The notes under the pieces: model-generated
What the model was told of the DNA's origin: nothing
What the model saw: the letters and a program-made list of their open reading frames with translations, nothing else
Database searches by the model: none
Source of the DNA: an uncultured Collinsella sp.
GTDB taxonomy: Bacteria; Actinomycetota; Coriobacteriia; Coriobacteriales; Coriobacteriaceae
Reading direction: 5' to 3'
NCBI GenBank assembly: GCA_902491565.1
Contig: CABUIE010000023.1
Coordinates: forward strand, 1 to 24,064
DNA: 24,064 nucleotides
Position numbers and translations under genes: made by a program
In this document: piece after piece, positions 1 through 9,045 of the stretch
How positions within the stretch are numbered: the stretch's first letter is position 1
Layout: every line of letters starts with the position of its first letter

Positions 1-51
1 ATAACCATGCAACGGAAAAGAGCCGCCCTTTCGGACGACTCAAACTGTAAT

Positions 52-127
52 GGGGCTTTTTTAGCTACCCCGACTGAGGCCGCGAGCTTTTTGGCCGATT
101 GCCGACGGGGGCAGCTAAAAAAGCCCC
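52..127. repeat. Perfect 15-bp inverted repeat, long hairpin
   Basis: GGGGCTTTTTTAGCT at 52-66 is the exact reverse complement of AGCTAAAAAAGCCCC at 113-127. The arms nearly extend inward (CCCC 68-71 with GGGG 108-111), and the 46-base interior contains a smaller GGCC/GGCC pair (78-81, 93-96). It could be a bidirectional terminator for a gene to the left, but the T run lies inside the stem rather than after it, so it is not a canonical intrinsic terminator. A small non-coding mobile repeat is an alternative. Confidence 0.65.
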
Positions 128-221
128 GTCCCAAATTAGCTACTTATGGTAAAGCAATTTAGCAAATACATTGCATCTGACCTGTATTTTCTTGTAGTGG
201 TATCTTCATAAGGTGACCACC

Positions 222-259
222 TTTACCTACCGTTTACCGCCACATTTACCTCGTTTACC
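222..259. promoter_or_regulatory. Four phased TTTACC repeats, putative regulator site
   Basis: TTTACC occurs at 222, 233, 245 and 254, spacings of 11, 12 and 9 bases, so roughly one copy per helical turn. They lie 50-90 bases upstream of the likely ppdK start of transcription, a position typical of activator sites. The candidate -10 box at 301-306 has no recognisable -35 box, which would fit an activator-dependent promoter. No binding protein can be named from the sequence. Confidence 0.4.
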
Positions 260-300
260 AAACCCCGCACCCTCTACGCAAGCCTACTCAATGCCCGCCG

Positions 301-306
301 TATAGT
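301..306 (+). promoter_or_regulatory. Possible -10 box of ppdK
   Basis: TATAGT lies 76 bases before the ppdK start codon. No sequence resembling TTGACA is found 16-18 bases upstream, so the call rests on the -10 match alone and on its position just downstream of the TTTACC repeats. Confidence 0.3.
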
Positions 307-381
307 ACCCTCACGGCCCGCATCCGGCGGGTCGATTCGTCACCACGGTCGTGCGCGAGAGCGAATGGAAGGGGAAGTATC

Positions 382-3132
<2,751 letters not shown>

Positions 3133-3169
3133 CGTTTTACGTATGGGCGCCTAACGTAGCCCCTTCATG

Positions 3170-3199
3170 CCGCCCGTCTCATTCGTGAGGCGGGCGGTT
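3170..3199 (+). terminator. Probable ppdK terminator
   Basis: CCGCCCG-t-CTC (3170-3180) pairs with GAG-g-CGGGCGG (3187-3197) around a short attcgt loop, giving a very GC-rich stem 38 bases after the ppdK stop. Only two T residues follow directly, with further T-rich tracts at 3212-3224, so termination is plausible but the U tract is displaced. Confidence 0.6.
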
Positions 3200-3243
3200 A
3201 TCATGTGCGGGTTTTGTCTTTTTGTCTGCGTAAAAAATTGTTC

Positions 3244-3271
3244 TTGCAGCAGAAACCCGCGCGTGTATACT
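3244..3271 (+). promoter_or_regulatory. rplS promoter
   Basis: TTGCAG at 3244-3249 and TATACT at 3266-3271 are separated by 16 bases and sit about 70 bases before the rplS start codon. The -10 box matches the sigma-70/SigA consensus TATAAT at five of six positions. Transcription would start near 3278. Confidence 0.7.
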
Positions 3272-3292
3272 CGAATACGTTTGTTCAACTAC

Positions 3293-3316
3293 GTGCCGGC
3301 CAAGGTGGTACGGCAC
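3293..3316 (+). promoter_or_regulatory. Hairpin in the rplS leader
   Basis: GTGCCG (3293-3298) and CGGCAC (3311-3316) form a perfect 6-bp stem in the untranslated leader, ending about 12 bases before the Shine-Dalgarno sequence. L19 mRNAs of several bacteria carry autoregulatory leader structures, so a feedback site is possible. I cannot match this one to a described class. Confidence 0.4.
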
Positions 3317-3340
3317 CTCTAGAAGAGTAAGGAATTGCAC

Positions 3341-3682
3341 ATGGATTACATCCGCGCAATCGAGCGTCAGCAGATCCGCGAGGACATTCCTCAGGTTCGC
3401 GTCGCCGACAACGTCAAGGTTCACTACCGCATTAAGGAAGGCGACCGCGAGCGCATCCAGGTCTTCCAGGGCGACGTCATCCGCATGGCCGGCGCCGGTG
3501 CCCGCGAGACCTTCACCGTCCGCAAGATGTCCTTCGGTGTCGGTGTTGAGCGTACCTTCCCGCTTCACAGCCCCAAGATCGCCAAGCTCGAGGTCGTTCG
3601 TCATGGTCGCGTCCGTCGCGCCAAGCTGTACTACCTCCGCGACAAGGTGGGCAAGGCTGCTCGCATCCCCGAGAAGCGCTAA
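3341..3682 (+). CDS. rplS: 50S ribosomal protein L19
   Basis: The 113-residue product belongs to the bacterial bL19 family, which lies at the interface of the 30S and 50S subunits. Family features seen are IRAIERQQ at the N-terminus, VRVADNVKVHYRIKEGDRERIQVFQGDVI, and GVGVERTFPLHSPKI followed by the basic C-terminal segment HGRVRRAKLYYLRD. I chose ATG at 3341 rather than an in-frame TTG at 3335 because AAGGA (3329-3333) is 7 bases from the ATG but only 1 base from the TTG. In many bacteria rplS follows rpsP-rimM-trmD; here the gene directly upstream is ppdK and rplS has its own promoter, hairpin leader and terminator, so it appears to be a single-gene unit. Confidence 0.97.
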   Translation: MDYIRAIERQQIREDIPQVRVADNVKVHYRIKEGDRERIQVFQGDVIRMAGAGARETFTVRKMSFGVGVERTFPLHSPKIAKLEVVRHGRVRRAKLYYLRDKVGKAARIPEKR

Positions 3683-3716
3683 GAAGATCGCAGCGTCTGT
3701 CCACTCGTTTGGACGT

Positions 3717-3747
3717 AAGGGTCACCTTCGGGTGGCCCTTCTTTTTA
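3717..3747 (+). terminator. Intrinsic terminator of rplS
   Basis: AAGGG-t-CACC (3717-3725) pairs with GGTG-g-CCCTT (3731-3740) across a TTCG tetraloop, followed directly by CTTTTTAT. The arm-loop-U-tract layout is canonical and lies 34 bases after the rplS stop. Confidence 0.92.
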
Positions 3748-3775
3748 TCTGATTTGCATGCAAGGAGGGCCTGGT

Positions 3776-4564
3776 ATGGCCAATATGACGAGCTCGGTTT
3801 CGGCATCGCAGGTTGCCGGTGAGCTGGCGAGCGCCACGTTCGAGGAGATTCCCGCCCTCGTGGAGCATTATCGCGATGATCCGCGCCAGCAGGTTATTAA
3901 GGCTTGCGAGCGTGCCCTTAAGCGCCATGCCAAGGAGCTTGCCGAGCGCGAGCGCGTCAACGGCATGTACGAGCTTATGCATGAGCTCGGCGGTGATGGC
4001 GTGGTCGTGGGCGTCGACGAGGTGGGCCGTGGCTCGGTAGCGGGCCCCTTGACCGTGTGTGCCGTGTGTCTTCCGATGGAGCCGCGCATTTGGGGTATCA
4101 ACGATTCCAAAAAGCTCACGCCGGCGCGCCGCGAGCTGCTCTCGGTGAAGATTGCCGAGGTGGCGACTGCCATCGGCTTTTGCCATATCGCTCCTGCGGA
4201 TATCGATGAGATGGGCATGGCCCGCGCCATCCGCGCTGCCGTCGCGGGCGCCGTGGCCGATGCGGGGCTCGAGCCCGATTGCGTGCTTATGGACGGCAAC
4301 CCCTTGGGCGCCGTTCCCAACGAGCGCGACGTGGTGAAGGGCGACGCCAAGATCGCCTGCATCGCCGCGGCGTCCATCATGGCCAAGGTCACCCGTGACG
4401 AGATGATGGTCGAGTACGACGCCGAGTATCCTGAGTACCATTTGGCCGAATCGAAAGGGTATGCGAGCCCCGAGCACATCGAGGCCATTCGCAAACATGG
4501 TCTTTCTCCGCTGCACCGTGTGAGTTTTTGCGGAAACTTTCTGCAGACTGAGCGCCTTTTCTAG
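3776..4564 (+). CDS. rnhB: Ribonuclease HII
   Basis: The 262-residue product cleaves RNA in RNA/DNA hybrids and removes single ribonucleotides misincorporated in DNA. The catalytic motif GVDEVGRGSVAGPL carries Asp81 and Glu82; further family motifs are GINDSKKLTPARRELL, LMDGNP and ACIAAASIMAKVTRDEMM, which supply the remaining metal-binding acidic residues. The first roughly 75 residues, before the catalytic core, form a helical extension like that of Bacillus-type RNase HII. ATG 3776 is preferred over an in-frame ATG at 3758 because the strong AGGAGG at 3763-3768 lies inside the longer version and is 7 bases from 3776. It follows the rplS terminator, so it needs its own promoter, which I cannot define. 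A signal peptidase gene (lepB), often located between rplS and rnhB in actinobacteria, is absent here. Confidence 0.95.
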   Translation: MANMTSSVSASQVAGELASATFEEIPALVEHYRDDPRQQVIKACERALKRHAKELAERERVNGMYELMHELGGDGVVVGVDEVGRGSVAGPLTVCAVCLPMEPRIWGINDSKKLTPARRELLSVKIAEVATAIGFCHIAPADIDEMGMARAIRAAVAGAVADAGLEPDCVLMDGNPLGAVPNERDVVKGDAKIACIAAASIMAKVTRDEMMVEYDAEYPEYHLAESKGYASPEHIEAIRKHGLSPLHRVSFCGNFLQTERLF

Positions 4565-4612
4565 GCCAATTGTGAAGATAGGGACCTCAAGGGTTCCATA
4601 AACTTGCTGGTA

Positions 4613-4648
4613 GGGGCCGTGTGCAACGCCATTGTTGCATTTGGCCCC
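4613..4648 (+). terminator. Hairpin downstream of rnhB, possible terminator
   Basis: GGGGCC (4613-4618) pairs with GGCCCC (4643-4648), and TGCAAC (4622-4627) pairs with GTTGCA (4634-4639) inside it, forming a long two-part stem 48 bases past the rnhB stop. It is followed by tcattt rather than a clean U run, so it may be a weak terminator or an RNA-processing hairpin. A shorter stem, GGGACC/GGTTCC, lies just upstream at 4581-4597. Confidence 0.5.
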
Positions 4649-4662
4649 TCATTTGTCGGCAT

Positions 4663-4684
4663 TTGGTTTGCTTTTGGTTTGCTT
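4663..4684 (+). repeat. Perfect tandem 11-bp duplication
   Basis: TTGGTTTGCTT is present twice with no gap, at 4663-4673 and 4674-4684, in the non-coding gap before yraN. It may be a slippage product. No promoter can be defined confidently around it. Confidence 0.75.
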
Positions 4685-4752
4685 CCAGTACTTACCCGCA
4701 TGAAACCTGCCCTCATTATCGAGGCAATGCAGAGAGCGGGAAAGGAGACCCC

Positions 4753-5238
4753 ATGTGTGCCGCAGCCAAACTGAGCAAGACGCAGCAGCTCAAGGAGCTT
4801 TGGGAAGAGGGGGAGCTCGATTGCGGGTCGATCACGCCTGAGTTTATCAAGGGGCTCAGTCCTCGCGAGCTCGGTATGCTGGGCGAGCTTATCGCAATCG
4901 ATTACTTTAACGAGCGCGGCTATACATTGCTGGAACAAGGCTATCGATGCTCGGAGGGCGAGGCCGACCTGGTGCTGCTCGATGAGCTCGACGATGTGGT
5001 GGTGATGGCCGAGGTCAAGACCAGGCGTGTTGCGCTGGATTGCGACACGCGGGTCTTTCCCGAGGAGGCCGTGGACGCCCAAAAGCAACGCCGCTACCGC
5101 CGCATCGCAAGTTGCTATCTCATGGAGCATTATCCGCTCAAAGCGATCCGCTTTGATGCCGTGGGCGTCACCATTCGCGGCGGGCATATCGCCGAGATCG
5201 AGCACCAGTACAACGCGTTCGATTGGCAGGTGTCGTGA
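4753..5238 (+). CDS. yraN: YraN/UPF0102 family endonuclease-like protein
   Basis: The C-terminal two thirds of this 161-residue protein match the YraN family, a restriction-endonuclease-like fold: GELIAIDYFNERGY, then GEADLVLL and VVMAEVKTRR, giving the Glu/Asp and E-x-K residues expected of the nuclease core. The molecular role of the family is not settled. The ATG at 4753 follows AAAGGAG (4741-4747) at a good distance; a longer reading back to 4621 has no supporting ribosome site. The first roughly 40 residues (rich in Lys, Glu and Leu, before the GELIAIDYF segment) are an extension beyond the usual protein of about 120 residues. Its stop overlaps the start of the next gene by one base (TGATG), so translation is probably coupled to yifB and dprA, the usual neighbours. 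Confidence 0.88.
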   Translation: MCAAAKLSKTQQLKELWEEGELDCGSITPEFIKGLSPRELGMLGELIAIDYFNERGYTLLEQGYRCSEGEADLVLLDELDDVVVMAEVKTRRVALDCDTRVFPEEAVDAQKQRRYRRIASCYLMEHYPLKAIRFDAVGVTIRGGHIAEIEHQYNAFDWQVS

Positions 5239-6761
5239 TGGCGTTCGAAACCTTTGCCGTTCACGCAGCCTGTATCCGCGGCGTCGAGGCGATTCCCGTC
5301 ACGGTCGAGGTGTCGCTTGCGGGTGGCATCCCGGGCATCCAGATGCTCGGGATTCCGAGCATGGAGGTCATGGAGTCGCGTGGGCGCATTCGCTGCGCGA
5401 TGCGCTCCGCCGGATTCGAGATCCCGCGCTCGGGAATTACGGTCAATCTGGCGCCGGGCGATATCCGAAAGACCGGTAGCGGCTTTGACCTGCCGATAGC
5501 CATTGCGGTGCTTGCAGCCGACGGGCAGATTTCCCGCGACAATCTCGACCGCTGCCTCATTGCCGGCGAGCTCGGCCTGGATGGTACGGTGCTTCCCGTC
5601 AAGGGCGAGGTGGCGTTCCAGCTGCTGGCTCGCGATATGGGGCTGTCTTTTATCGCCGGTAGGTCCGACCAACATGTTCCACTCGCGGGGGTCGACTGCG
5701 GTTTCATCGATCATCTGTCTCAGCTTGCTCACGGTATGGGCGAGGCGGCTCGGCATTATCTGGATTCCGAGGGCGTGGAGGCCACCTTTGAGCCCGAGCT
5801 CGATTATGCCGACGTGTTGGGGCAGGAGGTCGCCAAGCGCGGCATGGCGCTTGCGGCGGCAGGGGAGCTCGGCCTTCTCATGATCGGCTCGCCCGGTTCG
5901 GGCAAGACCATGCTTGCGCGCCGCATGACGGGTATCTTGCCCGAGCTTTCCGTCGAGGATCAGCAAGAGGCGCTGTGTATCCATTCGGTCTTGGGTGAGA
6001 ATATCGATGGCCTGCTTGCGGGGCATCGGCCGTTTCGAAGTCCCCATCACAGCATTTCGACAGCGGGCCTTATTGGCGGAGGGCGCCCGGTGCATCCGGG
6101 CGAGATCAGCCTTGCCCATGGCGGCGTGCTCTTTTTGGACGAGCTTGCCGAGTTTCCCACCGGTGTGCTGCAGACGCTTCGTCAGCCTATCGAGCGCGGC
6201 TATGTCAGGATCGTGCGCGTCGATGGCGCCTTTACGTTTCCCTCGCGTTTTCAGCTGCTTGCGGCGAGCAATCCCTGCCCCTGCGGCTTTTTGGGCGATC
6301 GTGAGGTTCCGTGTCGCTGCTCGGCATCGATGGTCGAGCGCTACCGGTCCAAGTTGCGCGGTCCTTTGGCCGACCGTATCGACCTGATGATCGACGTGAC
6401 CCGCCCCGATCCGCAGGTGATTATCGAGGGCGCCGAGGGCATGTCGTCGACCGAGCTGCGCGACTACGTTGTCCGCGGTAGGGCTTTTCGTGCCTGGCGC
6501 GAGACCCATATGGACGATGCGGATGCCGAGGCCGAGGATGCCGAGTCCCGCTCTATCGATGGTGTCGTATCGACCTTTGCGCTCGATCGGGCGGCGGAAA
6601 CGTGCGTGCTTGGATTGTCGAAGCGTACGCATCTCACGGGGCGCGGCATCGTGCGTCTGGTGCGCATCGCGCGCACGATTGCCGATGTCGCCGAAAGTGA
6701 GCGGGTGACGCAAGATCATGTGCTCGAGGCCGCCATGTATCAGGGACGGAGGGATCAGTGA
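5238..6761 (+). CDS. yifB: YifB/ComM-type Mg-chelatase-like AAA+ ATPase
   Basis: The 507-residue product is a full-length YifB family protein, related to ComM, a hexameric helicase that promotes branch migration during natural transformation. An N-terminal Lon-like fold (residues 1-180, with GIPGIQMLGIPSMEVMESRGRI and GDIRKTGSGFDLPIA) precedes the AAA+ core with Walker A GSPGSGKT (217-224), Walker B VLFLDE (297-302) and the ASNPCPCGFLGD/CRC cysteine segment typical of the family. The C-terminus carries LSKRTHLTGRGIVRLVRIARTIADL-like helices of the Mg-chelatase C-terminal domain. ATG 5238 overlaps the yraN stop by one base, and its own stop overlaps dprA in the same way. An in-frame TTG at 5223 is possible but has no better ribosome site. 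Placement beside dprA supports a role in handling incoming or recombining DNA. Confidence 0.93.
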   Translation: MAFETFAVHAACIRGVEAIPVTVEVSLAGGIPGIQMLGIPSMEVMESRGRIRCAMRSAGFEIPRSGITVNLAPGDIRKTGSGFDLPIAIAVLAADGQISRDNLDRCLIAGELGLDGTVLPVKGEVAFQLLARDMGLSFIAGRSDQHVPLAGVDCGFIDHLSQLAHGMGEAARHYLDSEGVEATFEPELDYADVLGQEVAKRGMALAAAGELGLLMIGSPGSGKTMLARRMTGILPELSVEDQQEALCIHSVLGENIDGLLAGHRPFRSPHHSISTAGLIGGGRPVHPGEISLAHGGVLFLDELAEFPTGVLQTLRQPIERGYVRIVRVDGAFTFPSRFQLLAASNPCPCGFLGDREVPCRCSASMVERYRSKLRGPLADRIDLMIDVTRPDPQVIIEGAEGMSSTELRDYVVRGRAFRAWRETHMDDADAEAEDAESRSIDGVVSTFALDRAAETCVLGLSKRTHLTGRGIVRLVRIARTIADVAESERVTQDHVLEAAMYQGRRDQ

Positions 6762-7693
6762 TGGGTGAGGCCCGCTATGAACTGCATCCCGGGGATGCGT
6801 TGTATCCAGATACCGTTTTGGAGCTCTCTGATGTACCCCAGACGTTCTATGTGCGTGGCGACCCCGCCGCACTGTCGTCTCCCGCGCTCTCCATCATCGG
6901 CGCTCGCAAGGCCTCGCCGTACGGCCTTGCCGTGGCAGAACTGGCCGCGAAAGTTGCGGTCGAGGCGGGGGTGACGGTGGTATCGGGCGGTGCGGTCGGT
7001 TGCGACCAGGCGTCGGGTTGGGCCGCAGTCAATGCCGGCGGCAAACATGTCGTGGTGTTGGGGACAGGCGCCGATGTAATCTACCCGCGCTCGAGCGCGG
7101 GACTCATCGCGCGCACGATCGATACGGGCGGCGCGGTCGTGTCCATCTCGCCTTGGGGTATGGGGCCGCGTAAGTTTGCCTTTCCGCGGCGTAACCGGGT
7201 GATCGCCGCGCTTTCGCAGGCGCTCTTTGTGTCGGAAGCCGGCATGCCGTCTGGGACGTTTTCTACCGCCGAGACCGCTATGGACTTGGGGCGCGAGCTG
7301 CTTGCCGTGCCGGGTTCGATTTTGTCTCCCGAGTCTCGCGGTACCAATTATCTAATCGCCAACGGCGCCTGCTGCATTATTGACGAGGAGTCCATTGAGA
7401 TGGCCATCTCGCGAATCTACGGCACCCTGCGCTATTCGCGTCCTGATGCACCCGGTATCGCAGATCTGGACCCCACGCAGCAGGCCGTGATGCATGCCCT
7501 CATCGCCTCGCCGCTCAAGGTCGATGATATCGCCGCACTCGTCTCCCTCGATGCCGTCGGAGTGCTCAAGCTCCTGGGCTCGCTCGAGCTCGAGGGCCTC
7601 ATCGAACGCATGATGGATGGAAGGTATGCGCCCTCAAAGTTTGCGCTTCACGCTCAGACGCCCTTCGGTCACAATGGGAGGCATGTCAATTAG
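6761..7693 (+). CDS. dprA: DNA-processing protein DprA
   Basis: This 310-residue DprA/Smf protein binds single-stranded DNA and loads RecA during transformation and related recombination. The Rossmann-like core shows SIIGARKASPYG, VVSGGAVGCDQASG (the family usually has GAxGID, here GAVGCD), VVVLGTGADVIYP, FPRRNRVIAALSQALFVSEAG and SGTFSTAETAMDLGRELLAVPGS. The C-terminal 65 residues (DPTQQAVMHALIASPLKVDDIAAL onward) form the winged-helix domain found in many DprA proteins. The ATG at 6761 overlaps the yifB stop (TGATG) and is 7 bases after GGAGGG (6748-6753). A GTG three bases upstream is the alternative. No topA follows, unlike in Firmicutes; trmFO comes 14 bases later. Confidence 0.95.
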   Translation: MGEARYELHPGDALYPDTVLELSDVPQTFYVRGDPAALSSPALSIIGARKASPYGLAVAELAAKVAVEAGVTVVSGGAVGCDQASGWAAVNAGGKHVVVLGTGADVIYPRSSAGLIARTIDTGGAVVSISPWGMGPRKFAFPRRNRVIAALSQALFVSEAGMPSGTFSTAETAMDLGRELLAVPGSILSPESRGTNYLIANGACCIIDEESIEMAISRIYGTLRYSRPDAPGIADLDPTQQAVMHALIASPLKVDDIAALVSLDAVGVLKLLGSLELEGLIERMMDGRYAPSKFALHAQTPFGHNGRHVN

Positions 7694-7707
7694 AAAGGTG
7701 TTTGCAG

Positions 7708-9045
7708 ATGCTGTTTGATCAGGTGACGGTTATCGGTGGTGGTCTGGCGGGATCGGAATGTGCGATTCAGCTGGCAGATCGCGGGTTTGCCGTAAAGCTG
7801 TGCGAGATGCGCCCGCAGGTGAGCTCTCCTGCCCACCATACCGATCACTTGGCGGAGCTCGTCTGCTCCAATTCGTTTAAGTCGACCCGTCCCGATTCCG
7901 CCGCCGGCCTGCTGAAGGCCGAGCTCGAGCGCATGGGCTCGGTGCTGCTCGACTGCGCTCATCGCGCCGCCGTTCCCGCTGGTGGCGCCCTGGCGGTCGA
8001 CCGCGTCAAGTTTTCCGAGCTTGTCGAGGCCGAGGTTGCCGCCCGCCCCAATATCGAGGTTGTCCACGGTGAGGTCACCCAGATCCCCGAGGGCCACGTG
8101 GTCATTGCCGCAGGGCCCTTGTGCTCGCCGGCATTGAGCGAGGAGGTCATGAAGCTCGTCGGTGGTGACGCCCTGGCGTTCTTTGACGCGGCCGCCCCGA
8201 TTGTCGATGCCTCGACGCTCGATATGGGCGTGTTGTTCTCGCAGTCGCGCTACGAGGAACAGGGGAGTGGCGACTATCTCAATGCCCCGCTCAACAAGGA
8301 AGAGTACGAGGCCTTTATCGAGGCGCTCACTACGGCCAATCGCGTGGTGCTCAAGGATTTTGAGGGCGGGGACCTATTCCAGGCCTGCCAGCCTGCCGAG
8401 GAGGTTGCGCGTACGGGCAAGGATGCCATCCGTTTTGGTGCTATGAAGCCCGTCGGGCTCACCGACCCGCGCACCGGTCGCCGTCCCTGGGCGGCAATTC
8501 AGCTGCGCGCCGAGAACAAGGAGAAGACCGCCTATAACCTAGTTGGCTTCCAGACCAACCTGACCTTCGGCGAACAGAAGCGCGTCTTCCATATGGTTCC
8601 CGGACTGGAGAACGCCGAGTTCTTCCGTTACGGCGTCATGCACCGCAACACCTTTGTTGATGCGCCGCACGTGCTCGATGGCACCTTTGCCGTGCCCGGC
8701 ACGAGCGTGCGTCTTGCCGGCCAGATTACCGGTACCGAGGGGTACATGGAGGCCGTTGCGACGGGTCTACTCGCCGCGCTCAACACCTATGCCGAGGCTA
8801 TCGGTGCCGCGGGCGTCGAGCTACCGCGCGAGGGCGCCCTGGGCGCGCTTGTGGGGTATGCGACCGATCCGGCTACGGTGGGCTACCAGCCCATGCACGT
8901 TAACTTTGGTCTTGTGCCGCCGCTCGAGGACGGTAAGCGTCGCAGCAAGCGCGATCGTTACCAGGCCTATGCTGATCGCGCCCTCAAGGCTCTTGATGCC
9001 TATCTGGAAACGCGCTCCGATCTGTTTGGAGGCGAGAGGTCATAG
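7708..9045 (+). CDS. trmFO: Folate-dependent tRNA (uracil-54-C5)-methyltransferase
   Basis: The 445-residue product is TrmFO (formerly Gid), an FAD enzyme that makes ribothymidine at position 54 of tRNA using methylenetetrahydrofolate. The N-terminal FAD-binding motif VIGGGLAGSECA (residues 8-19) is followed by the family signature ELVCSNSFKSTRPDSAAGLLKAE, a cysteine-containing QACQPAEEVAR segment, and GAMKPVGLTDPRTGRRPWA...YNLVGFQTNLTFGEQKRVF. The C-terminal Gly-rich GQITGTEGYMEA helps hold FAD. ATG 7708 is chosen over the in-frame TTG 7702 because AAAGGTG (7694-7700) is 7 bases from the ATG. The final TAG stop lies inside ATAG, which appears to double as the start of xerC. Confidence 0.96.
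   Translation: MLFDQVTVIGGGLAGSECAIQLADRGFAVKLCEMRPQVSSPAHHTDHLAELVCSNSFKSTRPDSAAGLLKAELERMGSVLLDCAHRAAVPAGGALAVDRVKFSELVEAEVAARPNIEVVHGEVTQIPEGHVVIAAGPLCSPALSEEVMKLVGGDALAFFDAAAPIVDASTLDMGVLFSQSRYEEQGSGDYLNAPLNKEEYEAFIEALTTANRVVLKDFEGGDLFQACQPAEEVARTGKDAIRFGAMKPVGLTDPRTGRRPWAAIQLRAENKEKTAYNLVGFQTNLTFGEQKRVFHMVPGLENAEFFRYGVMHRNTFVDAPHVLDGTFAVPGTSVRLAGQITGTEGYMEAVATGLLAALNTYAEAIGAAGVELPREGALGALVGYATDPATVGYQPMHVNFGLVPPLEDGKRRSKRDRYQAYADRALKALDAYLETRSDLFGGERS

Larger units (their letters stand above)
1..381. other. Gene-free upstream region of ppdK
   Basis: I see no convincing coding sequence, tRNA or known riboswitch in these 381 bases. The stretch holds a perfect 15-bp inverted repeat (52-66 with 113-127), a cluster of four TTTACC hexamers (222-259) with one opposite-strand copy (GGTAAA, 148-153), a possible -10 box TATAGT at 301-306, and a small CCCGC/GCGGG hairpin at 317-331 in what would be the ppdK leader. 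Its base composition is visibly more AT-rich than the flanking coding DNA, as expected for a regulatory region. Confidence 0.7.

Noticed and set aside
3758..3775. rnhB start at ATG 3758
   Set aside because: The strong AGGAGG at 3763-3768 would be inside the gene; it fits ATG 3776 instead.
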